A DNA stretch of 5,459 nucleotides from Burkholderiales bacterium (GTDB lineage: Bacteria > Pseudomonadota > Gammaproteobacteria > Burkholderiales > Burkholderiaceae). Below are positions 1 through 5,459 of the stretch, piece by piece. Where the stretch lies: assembly GCA_947372535.1 (NCBI GenBank), contig CANBUA010000294.1, positions 1 to 5,459 on the forward strand, written 5' to 3'. The position numbers and the translations under genes were made by a program. Each line of letters begins with the position of its first letter. Positions within the stretch are counted from its first letter, which is position 1. The notes below the pieces were generated by a model, which saw nothing but the letters and a program-made list of their open reading frames with translations, was not told where the DNA came from and did no database searches.

Positions 1-1
1 G

Positions 2-280
2 ATCGACTGGACGCTGGGCGGGCGCCCCTTCCTCACGCGCCCCGGCAGCCTGATCGAGGCCATGCGCGGTGCGATCAAAGCCGTGACTGGCATCGAGACC
101 GAGCTGTCCACCACAGGCGGCACCTCGGATGGTCGCTTCATCGCCCAGATCTGCCCGCAGGTGGTGGAGTTCGGCCCGGTCAACGCCAGCATCCACAAGA
201 TCGACGAACACGTGGCGGTCGATGACATCGAACCCCTGAAAAACATCTACCGACAGACCCTTGAGAGACTGCTGACGTGA
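2..280 (+). CDS. dapE: Succinyl-diaminopimelate desuccinylase, C-terminal part (5' end outside window)
   Basis: Only the last 92 residues are present; the open frame runs in from the left edge. DapE is a cytoplasmic dinuclear-zinc M20-family amidohydrolase. It hydrolyses N-succinyl-LL-2,6-diaminopimelate to LL-diaminopimelate and succinate, in the pathway to lysine and to the meso-diaminopimelate of peptidoglycan. The fragment carries the family's C-terminal signatures: [13 protein letters not shown] (bases 101-139), then [15 protein letters not shown], in which the His encoded at 194-196 is the expected zinc ligand. The usual C-terminal helix ([18 protein letters not shown]) follows. Full-length enzymes have about 375-400 residues, so roughly three quarters is missing. 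The stop TGA (278-280) overlaps the GTG start of prmB, indicating co-transcription and probably translational coupling. Identification rests on motif recall and is strong, because these blocks distinguish DapE from ArgE-like relatives. Confidence 0.95.
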   Translation: MDWTLGGRPFLTRPGSLIEAMRGAIKAVTGIETELSTTGGTSDGRFIAQICPQVVEFGPVNASIHKIDEHVAVDDIEPLKNIYRQTLERLLT

Positions 281-1155
281 CCATCTTCGAGCTGATTGAA
301 TCGAGCACCGCCCGCCTCACTGAGGCGGGTCTTGCTTTTGGGCATGGCACCACGAATGCGCGTGACGAGACGGTCTGGCTGACGCTGTGGGCCCTGGGCC
401 TGCCGCTGGACGACCTGGACAGCGTCTCGACCTCGCTGGTGCTGGATCAAGCCCAGATCGACAAGGTGCAGCAATTGATCGAGCGCCGCATCAGCACCCG
501 CCAACCCGCCGCCTACTTGACCCGCGAAGCCTGGCTGCAAGGTGTGCCCTTCTATGTGGACGAGCGAGCCATCGTGCCGCGCTCCTTCATCGCCGAAGTG
601 ATCGCCGACGGCAGCATCGACGAGTGGCTCTCTGACAGCACCACCCGCGTGCTGGACCTGTGCACCGGCAACGGCAGCCTGGCCGTGTTGGCCGCCATGG
701 CCTGGCCCGAGATCACCGTCGATGCCGCCGACCTGAGCACCGACGCCCTGGCCGTGGCCCACATCAATGTGGACAAGCATGACCTGGCCGACCGCATCAC
801 GCTGATCGAAAGCGATGGATTGACGAAGGTCCAAGGCCCCTACGACCTGATCGTGTGCAACCCGCCCTATGTGAACGCCCAATCCATGGCATCCCTGCCA
901 GCCGAGTACCAGGCAGAGCCCACCATGGCATTGGCCTCGGGCGCCGATGGCATGGACTTCTGCCGCGTGCTGATCGCTGCCCTGCGGTCGGACCCCGCCC
1001 GCTACCTGAATGAAGACGGCGTGCTCGTGCTGGAAATCGGCAACGAGCGCGAACATTTCGAAAACGCCTTTGCCGACCTCCCCGTGGTCTGGCTCGATAC
1101 CTCATCCGGCATGGACCAGTTGTTGCTGGTCACCCGCGAAGCCCTGGAAGTTTGA
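277..1155 (+). CDS. prmB: Ribosomal protein L3 N5-glutamine methyltransferase PrmB
   Basis: A 292-residue class I SAM-dependent methyltransferase of the PrmB/PrmC family, expected to N5-methylate a glutamine of ribosomal protein L3 during 50S assembly. Residues 1-95 form the substrate-binding N-terminal domain, including [11 protein letters not shown] (21-31). PRSFIAEVI (101-109) is typical of PrmB, where PrmC has a PRxDTE-type sequence. SAM motif I is [11 protein letters not shown] (126-136). The catalytic NPPY, which binds the target glutamine amide, is at 195-198, followed by the PrmB-like [19 protein letters not shown] block. Length is close to that of E. coli PrmB (about 310). The start is GTG at 277, giving a GTGA overlap with the dapE stop; a weak purine-rich site GAGAG lies at 263-267. 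Starting here keeps the conserved FGHGT region. A terminator-like hairpin lies in codons 12-18. PrmC is the main alternative, but motif I and the PRSF block argue for PrmB. Confidence 0.93.
   Translation: MTIFELIESSTARLTEAGLAFGHGTTNARDETVWLTLWALGLPLDDLDSVSTSLVLDQAQIDKVQQLIERRISTRQPAAYLTREAWLQGVPFYVDERAIVPRSFIAEVIADGSIDEWLSDSTTRVLDLCTGNGSLAVLAAMAWPEITVDAADLSTDALAVAHINVDKHDLADRITLIESDGLTKVQGPYDLIVCNPPYVNAQSMASLPAEYQAEPTMALASGADGMDFCRVLIAALRSDPARYLNEDGVLVLEIGNEREHFENAFADLPVVWLDTSSGMDQLLLVTREALEV
311..339 (+). terminator. Terminator-like hairpin inside the 5' end of prmB
   Basis: CCCGCCTC (311-318) pairs perfectly with GAGGCGGG (322-329) around a 3-base loop ACT; a G-U pair (310/330) can extend the stem. 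Downstream, 330-339 reads TCTTGCTTTT, 7 T in 10 bases. This has the shape of an intrinsic terminator, but it lies within codons 12-18 of prmB, about 31 bases after the dapE stop, and its T tract is interrupted. It could end part of the dapE transcripts, act as an attenuator when prmB is poorly translated, or protect a processed 3' end. It could also be a coding coincidence. Confidence 0.4.
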
Positions 1156-1162
1156 AGACCTC

Positions 1163-3154
1163 ATGATCACCCTGCGCAACGTCACGCTCCGTCGCGGCAC
1201 CAAAGTCGTGCTCGCCGGCGCCAGCGCCACCCTGCACCCTGGCGAAAAAGTCGGCCTGATCGGCCGCAATGGCGCGGGCAAGTCCTCGCTGTTCTCCCTG
1301 ATCGCCGGCCGCCTGCAACTCGATGGCGGCGACCTGGAGATTCCCGCCGCCTGGATGGCTCCGGGCGGCTGGGCCGAAGTGGCCCAGGACATGCCGGAAA
1401 CCGAAGAGTCCGCCACCGACTTCGTGCTACAAGGCGATGCCCGCTTGATGTTGGCCAGAGCCGCCCTGGCCAAGGCCGAGGAAGACGACGACGGCCACGC
1501 CATGGGCGATGCCTACGCCATGCTCGCCGATGCGGGCGATTTCGACGCCCCCGCCCGCGCGCAGGCCCTGCTCATGGGCCTGGGCTTCAAGGGCGATCAG
1601 CTCATCGCGCCGGTCAACAGCTTCTCCGGCGGCTGGCGCATGCGCCTGCAATTGGCGCGTGCGCTGATGTGCCCCTCGCAACTGCTGCTGCTGGACGAGC
1701 CCACCAATCACTTGGACTTGGACGCCCTGGTCTGGCTGGAAGCCTGGTTGCAGCGCTACGAAGGCACGATGATCGTCATCAGCCATGACCGCGAATTCCT
1801 GGACGCCATCACCAAGGTGACCCTGCACCTGGACGAAGCCAAGCTCACGCGCTACACCGGCGGCTACACCGCCTTCGAGTTCATGCGTGCCGAACGCATG
1901 AGCCAAGCGGCGGCGGCATTTTCCAAACAGCAAGACCGCATCGCCCACCTGAACAAGTTCATCGCCCGCTTCAAGGCCAAGGCCTCGAAAGCCAAGCAGG
2001 CGCAAAGCCGCGTCAAGGCGCTGGAGCGCATGGAAAAACTGGGCCCCGTGCTCACAGCCAGCGATTTCCAGTTCGAGTTCAAGGAGCCCTTGAGCCTGCC
2101 CAACCCGATGATGGCGCTCAAGGACCTTCAGTGTGGCTACAAGAACCCCGAAGGCGATGTCGTCATCGTCCAGAACATCAACCGGTCGGTGATGCCAGGC
2201 CAACGCATCGGCATCCTGGGCGCCAACGGCCAGGGCAAATCAACGCTGGTCAAGACGCTCGCGCACATGCAGCCATTGATCTCCGGCGAGGTCACCGAAG
2301 GCAAAGGCCTGAGCATCGGCTACTTTGCTCAGCAAGAGCTGGACGTGCTGCACCTGGAAGACGGCCCGCTGATGCACATGGTGCGCCTGGCGCGTGATGT
2401 CGGCCCGGCCGGGCGCGAGCAAGAGCTGCGCGATTTCCTGGGCAGCTTCCGCTTTGTGGGCGACATGGTCACCCAACCCGTCGGCCTGATGAGCGGTGGC
2501 GAAAAAGCCCGCCTGGTGCTGGCCCTGCTGGTGTGGCAGCGCCCCAACCTGCTGCTGCTTGACGAGCCCACCAACCATCTGGACCTGACCACGCGCGAAG
2601 CCCTGAGCATGGCGCTCAACGGCTTCGAAGGTACCCTCATGCTGGTCAGCCATGACCGGGCCTTGCTGCGCGAGGTGTGCGACGAGTTCTGGCTGGTGAC
2701 CAAGGGCGGCGTCAGCGATTTCGATGGCGATCTGGACGACTACCAACGCTGGTTGAACGAGCAATCCAAGCTCCAGGCCCAGGCCATGAAGGCCGAGGCC
2801 AACGCCGCCAAATCCGCGCCCAAACCCAAACCCGTGATGGCCGCGGCGGTCGCGGCACCGGTCGCCGCCCCTGCGCCGCAGGAGGACCGCAAAGCCTCCG
2901 CCCAGAACCGCCAGAAGCTGGCCGAACTCACCCGCCCGCTCAAAAACGAGCTGACGAAGGTGGACGCCCGCATGGCTCAGGCCCAGGCTGAGCACGCCCA
3001 GGTGCAAGAAAAACTATGCGATGGCGCCTTGGGCGTGGCCGACCGAAGCGAGTTGGGCAAGCGCCTCAAGACCCTGGGCGATGAGCTGGAAACGCTTGAA
3101 TCGCGCTGGCTGGAGATCAACGAACAGATCGAGCAATTGAGCTCAGCCCCATGA
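1163..3154 (+). CDS. yheS: ABC-F family ATPase, YheS-like
   Basis: A 663-residue soluble protein with two ATP-binding cassettes and no membrane segments. This is the ABC-F layout, whose members bind the ribosomal E site and adjust translation rather than transport. Cassette 1 has Walker A GRNGAGKSS (34-42), signature FSGGW (154-158), Walker B LLLLDEPTNHLDL (174-186, catalytic Glu179) and the SHDR switch (207-210). The linker follows (about 235-300), with a basic FKAKASKAKQAQSR stretch (270-283) expected to approach P-site tRNA. Cassette 2 has Walker A GANGQGKST (353-361), signature LMSGGEKAR (442-450), Walker B 463-475 (Glu468) and SHDR 496-499. An Ala/Pro/Lys-rich tether (about 545-574) leads to a C-terminal helical coiled coil (about 575-660). 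Order, length and linker match E. coli YheS (about 637 residues) better than EttA or Uup. ATG 1163, 7 bases after prmB, is chosen because MITLRNVTLRRG begins the cassette; in-frame codons upstream overlap prmB. Its precise cellular role is not established here. Confidence 0.92.
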   Translation: MITLRNVTLRRGTKVVLAGASATLHPGEKVGLIGRNGAGKSSLFSLIAGRLQLDGGDLEIPAAWMAPGGWAEVAQDMPETEESATDFVLQGDARLMLARAALAKAEEDDDGHAMGDAYAMLADAGDFDAPARAQALLMGLGFKGDQLIAPVNSFSGGWRMRLQLARALMCPSQLLLLDEPTNHLDLDALVWLEAWLQRYEGTMIVISHDREFLDAITKVTLHLDEAKLTRYTGGYTAFEFMRAERMSQAAAAFSKQQDRIAHLNKFIARFKAKASKAKQAQSRVKALERMEKLGPVLTASDFQFEFKEPLSLPNPMMALKDLQCGYKNPEGDVVIVQNINRSVMPGQRIGILGANGQGKSTLVKTLAHMQPLISGEVTEGKGLSIGYFAQQELDVLHLEDGPLMHMVRLARDVGPAGREQELRDFLGSFRFVGDMVTQPVGLMSGGEKARLVLALLVWQRPNLLLLDEPTNHLDLTTREALSMALNGFEGTLMLVSHDRALLREVCDEFWLVTKGGVSDFDGDLDDYQRWLNEQSKLQAQAMKAEANAAKSAPKPKPVMAAAVAAPVAAPAPQEDRKASAQNRQKLAELTRPLKNELTKVDARMAQAQAEHAQVQEKLCDGALGVADRSELGKRLKTLGDELETLESRWLEINEQIEQLSSAP

Positions 3155-3174
3155 AAACTTCAGGGTTAGTACCG

Positions 3175-3222
3175 AAAAGCCTTCATGAATGGGCCTTAAC
3201 CTCATGATTAAGGCCGCTTTTT
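3175..3222 (+). terminator. Probable intrinsic terminator after the dapE-prmB-ABC-F operon
   Basis: GGCCTTAA (3192-3199) pairs perfectly with TTAAGGCC (3208-3215) around an 8-base loop. It is followed by GCTTTTT (3216-3222). AAAAGC at 3175-3180 can also pair with GCTTTT at 3216-3221, leaving 3181-3191 as a one-sided bulge. Position 21 bases after the ABC-F stop codon, together with the T run, supports transcription termination. The stem is only half GC, so efficiency is uncertain. Confidence 0.6.
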
Positions 3223-3226
3223 ACGG

Positions 3227-3255
3227 TTGACGCCTTGTAGGAATTGACCTACCCT
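3227..3255 (+). promoter_or_regulatory. Possible weak sigma-70-type promoter for the NlpC/P60 gene
   Basis: TTGACG (3227-3232) resembles a -35 box and lies exactly 17 bases before TACCCT (3250-3255), a poor -10 box. Transcription from it would start around 3262, almost at the ATG at 3264, which would give a leaderless or nearly leaderless message. Position just after the terminator is right for a promoter, but the -10 match is weak and chance is quite possible. Confidence 0.22.
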
Positions 3256-3263
3256 TGCAACCC

Positions 3264-3953
3264 ATGCGTTTACCCATCATGATCGCGGGTTGGCTCCTCC
3301 TGGCAGCCAACGCGCTGGCTCAGACGGCTGCTCAGACCCCGGCCCCGACTGCCCCCCAGGCAGCATCGGGCCCCCAGGCGATTCTCGATGGCACCGCCGC
3401 TGCCTACGGTGGCGGAACTGAGACCGCCACCGATCCGGTCTCCCGCTTCCTGAACGACCGCGGCTTGATCGACACACGCCCCGTTGCAGCCCTGGCCCAG
3501 CAGGTCAAGGAAAAAGCCACCGACCTGGCCTCCGACCTCGTCATCTCCGCCATGGACTTCCTGGGCGTGCGCTACCAGCGCGGCGGCCAGAGCCAGGAAA
3601 GCGGCTTCGATTGCAGCGGTTTCACTCGCCACGTGTTCGAACGCAGCGTCGGCCTCATCCTGCCGCGCCGCGCGTCCGAGCAAGCTGCCATGCCCGGCCT
3701 GACGCAAATCAACCAGGCTGAACTCAAGCCGGGCGATCTGGTGTTTTTCAACACCCTGCGTCACACTTTTTCTCACGTCGGCATCTACATCGGCGACAAC
3801 AAGTTCATTCACTCGCCACGTGCCGGCGGCTCCGTTCGGGTCGAGGACATGCGTCTGAGTTACTGGCAACAGCGCTTTGACGGGGCCCGCCGCGTGCCCG
3901 CGCTGAACACCAAACTGCCCACCGTGGCCGCCAACCGCCCCGACGCCCCCTGA
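3264..3953 (+). CDS. Secreted C40-family (NlpC/P60) peptidase, probable peptidoglycan endopeptidase
   Basis: A 229-residue protein. Residues 1-19 form a signal peptide (MRLP, hydrophobic core, then ANALA before Gln20), so the mature enzyme is probably periplasmic. There is no lipobox cysteine. A low-complexity Gln/Thr/Pro/Ala stretch (20-37) and a spacer lead to the NlpC/P60 domain (about 90-212). The domain has nucleophile Cys117 in GFDCSGF, catalytic His171 in SHVGIYIG, and the third polar residue His183 in FIHSP. PGDLVFF (156-162) is another family hallmark. Such enzymes usually cleave the D-Glu-diaminopimelate bond in peptidoglycan stem peptides; the actual substrate is inferred. No extra wall-binding domain is visible. 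The start is uncertain. ATG 3264 gives a basic n-region, but no Shine-Dalgarno site is near it. TTG 3255 is in frame with AGGAA (3239-3243) 11 bases upstream. ATG 3276 would lose the Arg. The gene stands alone between two terminator-like hairpins. Confidence 0.9.
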   Translation: MRLPIMIAGWLLLAANALAQTAAQTPAPTAPQAASGPQAILDGTAAAYGGGTETATDPVSRFLNDRGLIDTRPVAALAQQVKEKATDLASDLVISAMDFLGVRYQRGGQSQESGFDCSGFTRHVFERSVGLILPRRASEQAAMPGLTQINQAELKPGDLVFFNTLRHTFSHVGIYIGDNKFIHSPRAGGSVRVEDMRLSYWQQRFDGARRVPALNTKLPTVAANRPDAP

Positions 3954-3964
3954 TTGGCGGTTTT
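3928..3964 (+). terminator. Possible intrinsic terminator spanning the stop codon of the NlpC/P60 gene
   Basis: CCGCCAA (3928-3934) pairs perfectly with TTGGCGG (3954-3960) and is followed directly by TTTT (3961-3964). The 19-base loop contains the TGA stop (3951-3953). A competing 7-bp stem pairs AACCGCC (3933-3939) with GGCGGTT (3956-3962). The large loop and short T run make it a moderate candidate. If active, moaA needs its own promoter, and I could not recognise one in the next 50 bases. Confidence 0.45.
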
Positions 3965-4015
3965 GCAAGGCCCTGCCCGCCTGCAATGCCTCGATCTGCC
4001 TGACAATGACAGGCC

Positions 4016-5146
4016 ATGCGTGACGCCCGCTTCATCCCGCTCAACCCCGTGCCTGCCGAACCCGGCTATGGCACCAGCGTGCGGCCTTTGCCCAGGCCGG
4101 ATGATGCGCCCCTGAGTTCAGGCGTTCTAGGCCCGCTGGATGCCTTGGGCAGGCCGCTGCGAGACTTGCGCATCTCCGTCACGGACCGGTGCAATTTCCG
4201 CTGCGGCTACTGCATGCCGCGCAGCACCTATGGCCCCGGCCACCGCTTCCTGCCCCAGACCACGCTGCTGTCTTTCGAAGAGATCGAGCGCGCCAGCCGC
4301 CTGTTCGTGGGCCTGGGTGTGCGCAAGTTGCGCCTGACGGGGGGCGAGCCCCTGATGCGCAAGCAGCTCGACCGCCTGGTCGCTTCCCTCGCCACGCTGC
4401 ACACGCCGCAAGGCCAGCGGGTCGAACTGACCCTGACCACCAATGCCTCGTTGCTGGCCGCTCAGGCCAAAGCCCTCAAGGATGCTGGCCTGGATCGCAT
4501 CACCATCAGCCTGGATGCCGTGGACGACACCATCTTCCAGCGCATGAACGATGCCGGTGTGCCCGTGAGCACCGTGCTGGCGGGCATCGAGGCGGCTCAG
4601 CGCGTCGGCCTGGGGCCCATCAAGGTCAACATGGTGGTGCAAAAAGGCGTCAACGACTCGCAGATCCTGCCCATGGCCAGGCACTTCCGGCACACGGGGA
4701 TCGAACTGCGCTTCATCGAGTACATGGACGTGGGCGCCACCAATGGCTGGCGACTGGACCAGGTGTTGCCTTCCCAAGAGGTACTGGCCCGCATCAACGA
4801 GCACTTTCCGCTGCACGCCCTGCCCGCGCTCAAACCGGGTGAGACCGCCAAACGCCACGCCTATGCCGATGGCGGCGGCACCGTTGGCGTGATCTCCAGC
4901 GTCACAGAAGCATTCTGCGGCGACTGCAACCGCCTGCGTCTGTCCACCGATGGGCGGCTCTACACCTGCCTGTTCACGCAGCATGGACACGACCTGCGAG
5001 CCGCCTTGCGCGCGCACCTCTCGGACGACGAAATCCTGGCGCAACTGACGGCGCTCTGGCAGCAGCGGCAAGACCGCTACTCCGAGTTGCGCAGTGAATC
5101 GACCAGGGCCTCAGGCCGGGTCGAGATGAGCTACATCGGTGGTTGA
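4016..5146 (+). CDS. moaA: GTP 3',8-cyclase MoaA (molybdenum cofactor biosynthesis)
   Basis: A 376-residue cytoplasmic radical-SAM enzyme. It converts GTP to 3',8-cyclo-7,8-dihydro-GTP, which MoaC turns into cyclic pyranopterin monophosphate. The SAM-binding [4Fe-4S] cluster motif is CNFRCGYC (Cys59, 63, 66). LTGGEPL (107-113) is the SAM-binding glycine motif. The second, GTP-binding [4Fe-4S] cluster uses Cys301 and Cys304 in [10 protein letters not shown] plus Cys318 in LYTC. The protein ends in the conserved Gly-Gly (YIGG), whose C-terminal tail enters the active site. It is longer than the usual 320-340 residues because about 35 extra residues, rich in Pro and Arg, precede the core at [20 protein letters not shown] 4016 is the most upstream start, since an in-frame TGA lies at 4007-4009. 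Its only ribosome-binding candidate, AGG at 4011-4013, is too close, so a later GTG (4049 or 4079) is possible. It overlaps mobA by 8 bases, supporting a cofactor operon. Confidence 0.96.
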   Translation: MRDARFIPLNPVPAEPGYGTSVRPLPRPDDAPLSSGVLGPLDALGRPLRDLRISVTDRCNFRCGYCMPRSTYGPGHRFLPQTTLLSFEEIERASRLFVGLGVRKLRLTGGEPLMRKQLDRLVASLATLHTPQGQRVELTLTTNASLLAAQAKALKDAGLDRITISLDAVDDTIFQRMNDAGVPVSTVLAGIEAAQRVGLGPIKVNMVVQKGVNDSQILPMARHFRHTGIELRFIEYMDVGATNGWRLDQVLPSQEVLARINEHFPLHALPALKPGETAKRHAYADGGGTVGVISSVTEAFCGDCNRLRLSTDGRLYTCLFTQHGHDLRAALRAHLSDDEILAQLTALWQQRQDRYSELRSESTRASGRVEMSYIGG

Positions 5147-5459
5147 AGGCTGGGTTCTCAGCGGTGGCCAAGGGCTGCGCATGGGCGGCCTGGACAAAGG
5201 CCTGCTGGATTGGAAGGGGCAGCCCATGGCCTGGCGCGTGGCGCAGCGCCTGGCGCCGCAAGTGAGCCGCCTGACGATCAACGCCAACCGCCATGCCGAC
5301 AGCTATGCGCAATGGCCCTGGCCCGTGCGCCCTGACGATGAAGACCTGCCCATTGAGAGCGGCCCGCTCATCGGTATCCTCACCGGTTTGCGGCACTGCT
5401 CATCGCCCTGGCTGCAAGTCCAGCCTTGTGACAGCCCCACGCTGCCGGTCGACATGGTC
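5139..5459 (+). CDS. mobA: Molybdenum cofactor guanylyltransferase MobA, N-terminal part (3' end outside window)
   Basis: The first 107 residues of a protein normally about 190-210 long; the frame is open to the right edge. MobA transfers GMP from GTP to molybdopterin-bound molybdenum, making the MGD form of the cofactor used by DMSO-reductase-family enzymes such as nitrate reductases and formate dehydrogenases. Visible motifs are the nucleotide-binding loop [15 protein letters not shown] (7-21), LTINANR (45-51), [10 protein letters not shown] (75-84) and PCDSP (96-100), whose Asp98 is the expected metal-binding residue. GTG 5139 is the start because an in-frame TGA lies at 5127-5129 and the next ATG (5181) would cut off the nucleotide loop. 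This start lies inside moaA, 8 bases before its end, so coupled translation is likely. The loop reads LSGG where many homologues have LAGG, a conservative change. IspD- or GlmU-type nucleotidyltransferases share the fold, but the RMGGLDKG sequence and the moaA neighbour point to MobA. Confidence 0.93.
   Translation, partial: MVEGWVLSGGQGLRMGGLDKGLLDWKGQPMAWRVAQRLAPQVSRLTINANRHADSYAQWPWPVRPDDEDLPIESGPLIGILTGLRHCSSPWLQVQPCDSPTLPVDMV

Larger units (their letters stand above)
3155..3263. other. Intergenic gap between the ABC-F gene and the NlpC/P60 gene
   Basis: This 109-base spacer is more AT-rich than the flanking genes and contains no plausible small ORF. It holds a compound inverted repeat (3171-3227) that includes the terminator. 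It then has a possible weak promoter (3227-3255) and a 5-bp inverted repeat GTAGG (3237-3241) / CCTAC (3248-3252). The spacer divides the dapE-prmB-ABC-F block from the downstream genes. Confidence 0.7.

Noticed and set aside
247..1056. Long open frame on the - strand opposite prmB
   Set aside because: It mirrors the codon pattern of a clear prmB gene in GC-rich DNA. Its His/Gln/Gly-rich translation shows no recognisable domain.
1010..1162. N-terminal extension of the ABC-F frame to ATG 1010
   Set aside because: The extra 51 codons lie in prmB coding sequence in another frame and translate to a Trp/Ser/Pro-rich stretch unlike any ABC-F N terminus; ATG 1163 starts the cassette properly.
2403..2414. 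Perfect 12-base palindrome GCCCGGCCGGGC
   Set aside because: It lies in coding sequence of the ABC-F gene, is made only of G and C, and has no T tract or partner copies; chance in GC-rich DNA explains it.
1681..2590. Near-identical direct repeats around 1681-1720 and 2549-2588
   Set aside because: They encode the two Walker B motifs (LLLLDEPTNHLDL) of the duplicated ATPase cassettes, so they reflect family structure and not a mobile or regulatory repeat.
3965..4015. Promoter or molybdenum-cofactor riboswitch upstream of moaA
   Set aside because: GACAAT (4002-4007) resembles a -10 box but has no -35 at proper spacing. The gap is too short for the known Moco riboswitch, and no such structure is visible.
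4127..5071. 314-codon open frame on the - strand opposite moaA
   Set aside because: It is the antisense shadow of moaA; the protein is low-complexity and matches no family I know. The similar frames at 1427-2203, 2240-3007 and 3270-3986 were rejected for the same reason.

Overview
This GC-rich window comes from a betaproteobacterium, most likely of the order Burkholderiales and possibly near Comamonadaceae. I infer that from protein resemblance and from the gene order dapE-prmB-ABC-F ATPase and moaA-mobA, not from any search. All six genes lie on the + strand, packed tightly, and all belong to recognisable housekeeping families. No mobile element, CRISPR array, tRNA or rRNA was seen.

Left block (1-3154): the C-terminal quarter of dapE (lysine and meso-diaminopimelate synthesis) runs by a 4-base GTGA overlap into prmB, the glutamine methyltransferase of ribosomal protein L3. 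Seven bases later comes a YheS-type ABC-F ATPase, expected to act on ribosomes. The spacing suggests one operon linking a cell-wall/lysine gene to two ribosome-directed genes. A strong terminator-like hairpin lies inside the start of prmB (311-339). A second one ends the block in the intergenic gap (about 3175-3222).

Middle (3155-4015): a 109-base gap holds the terminator and a possible weak promoter. It is followed by a secreted NlpC/P60 peptidase, presumably a peptidoglycan hydrolase. A terminator-like hairpin spans that gene's stop codon.

Right block (4016-5459): moaA (GTP 3',8-cyclase, first step of molybdenum cofactor synthesis) overlaps by 8 bases the GTG start of mobA (molybdenum cofactor guanylyltransferase), which runs off the right edge. 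The pair covers an early and a late step of the same cofactor pathway.

No novel multi-gene system was found. The points worth a second look are regulatory: the hairpin inside prmB, the compound inverted repeat after the ABC-F gene, the unusual translation starts of the NlpC/P60 gene and moaA, and the mobA start that overlaps moaA.
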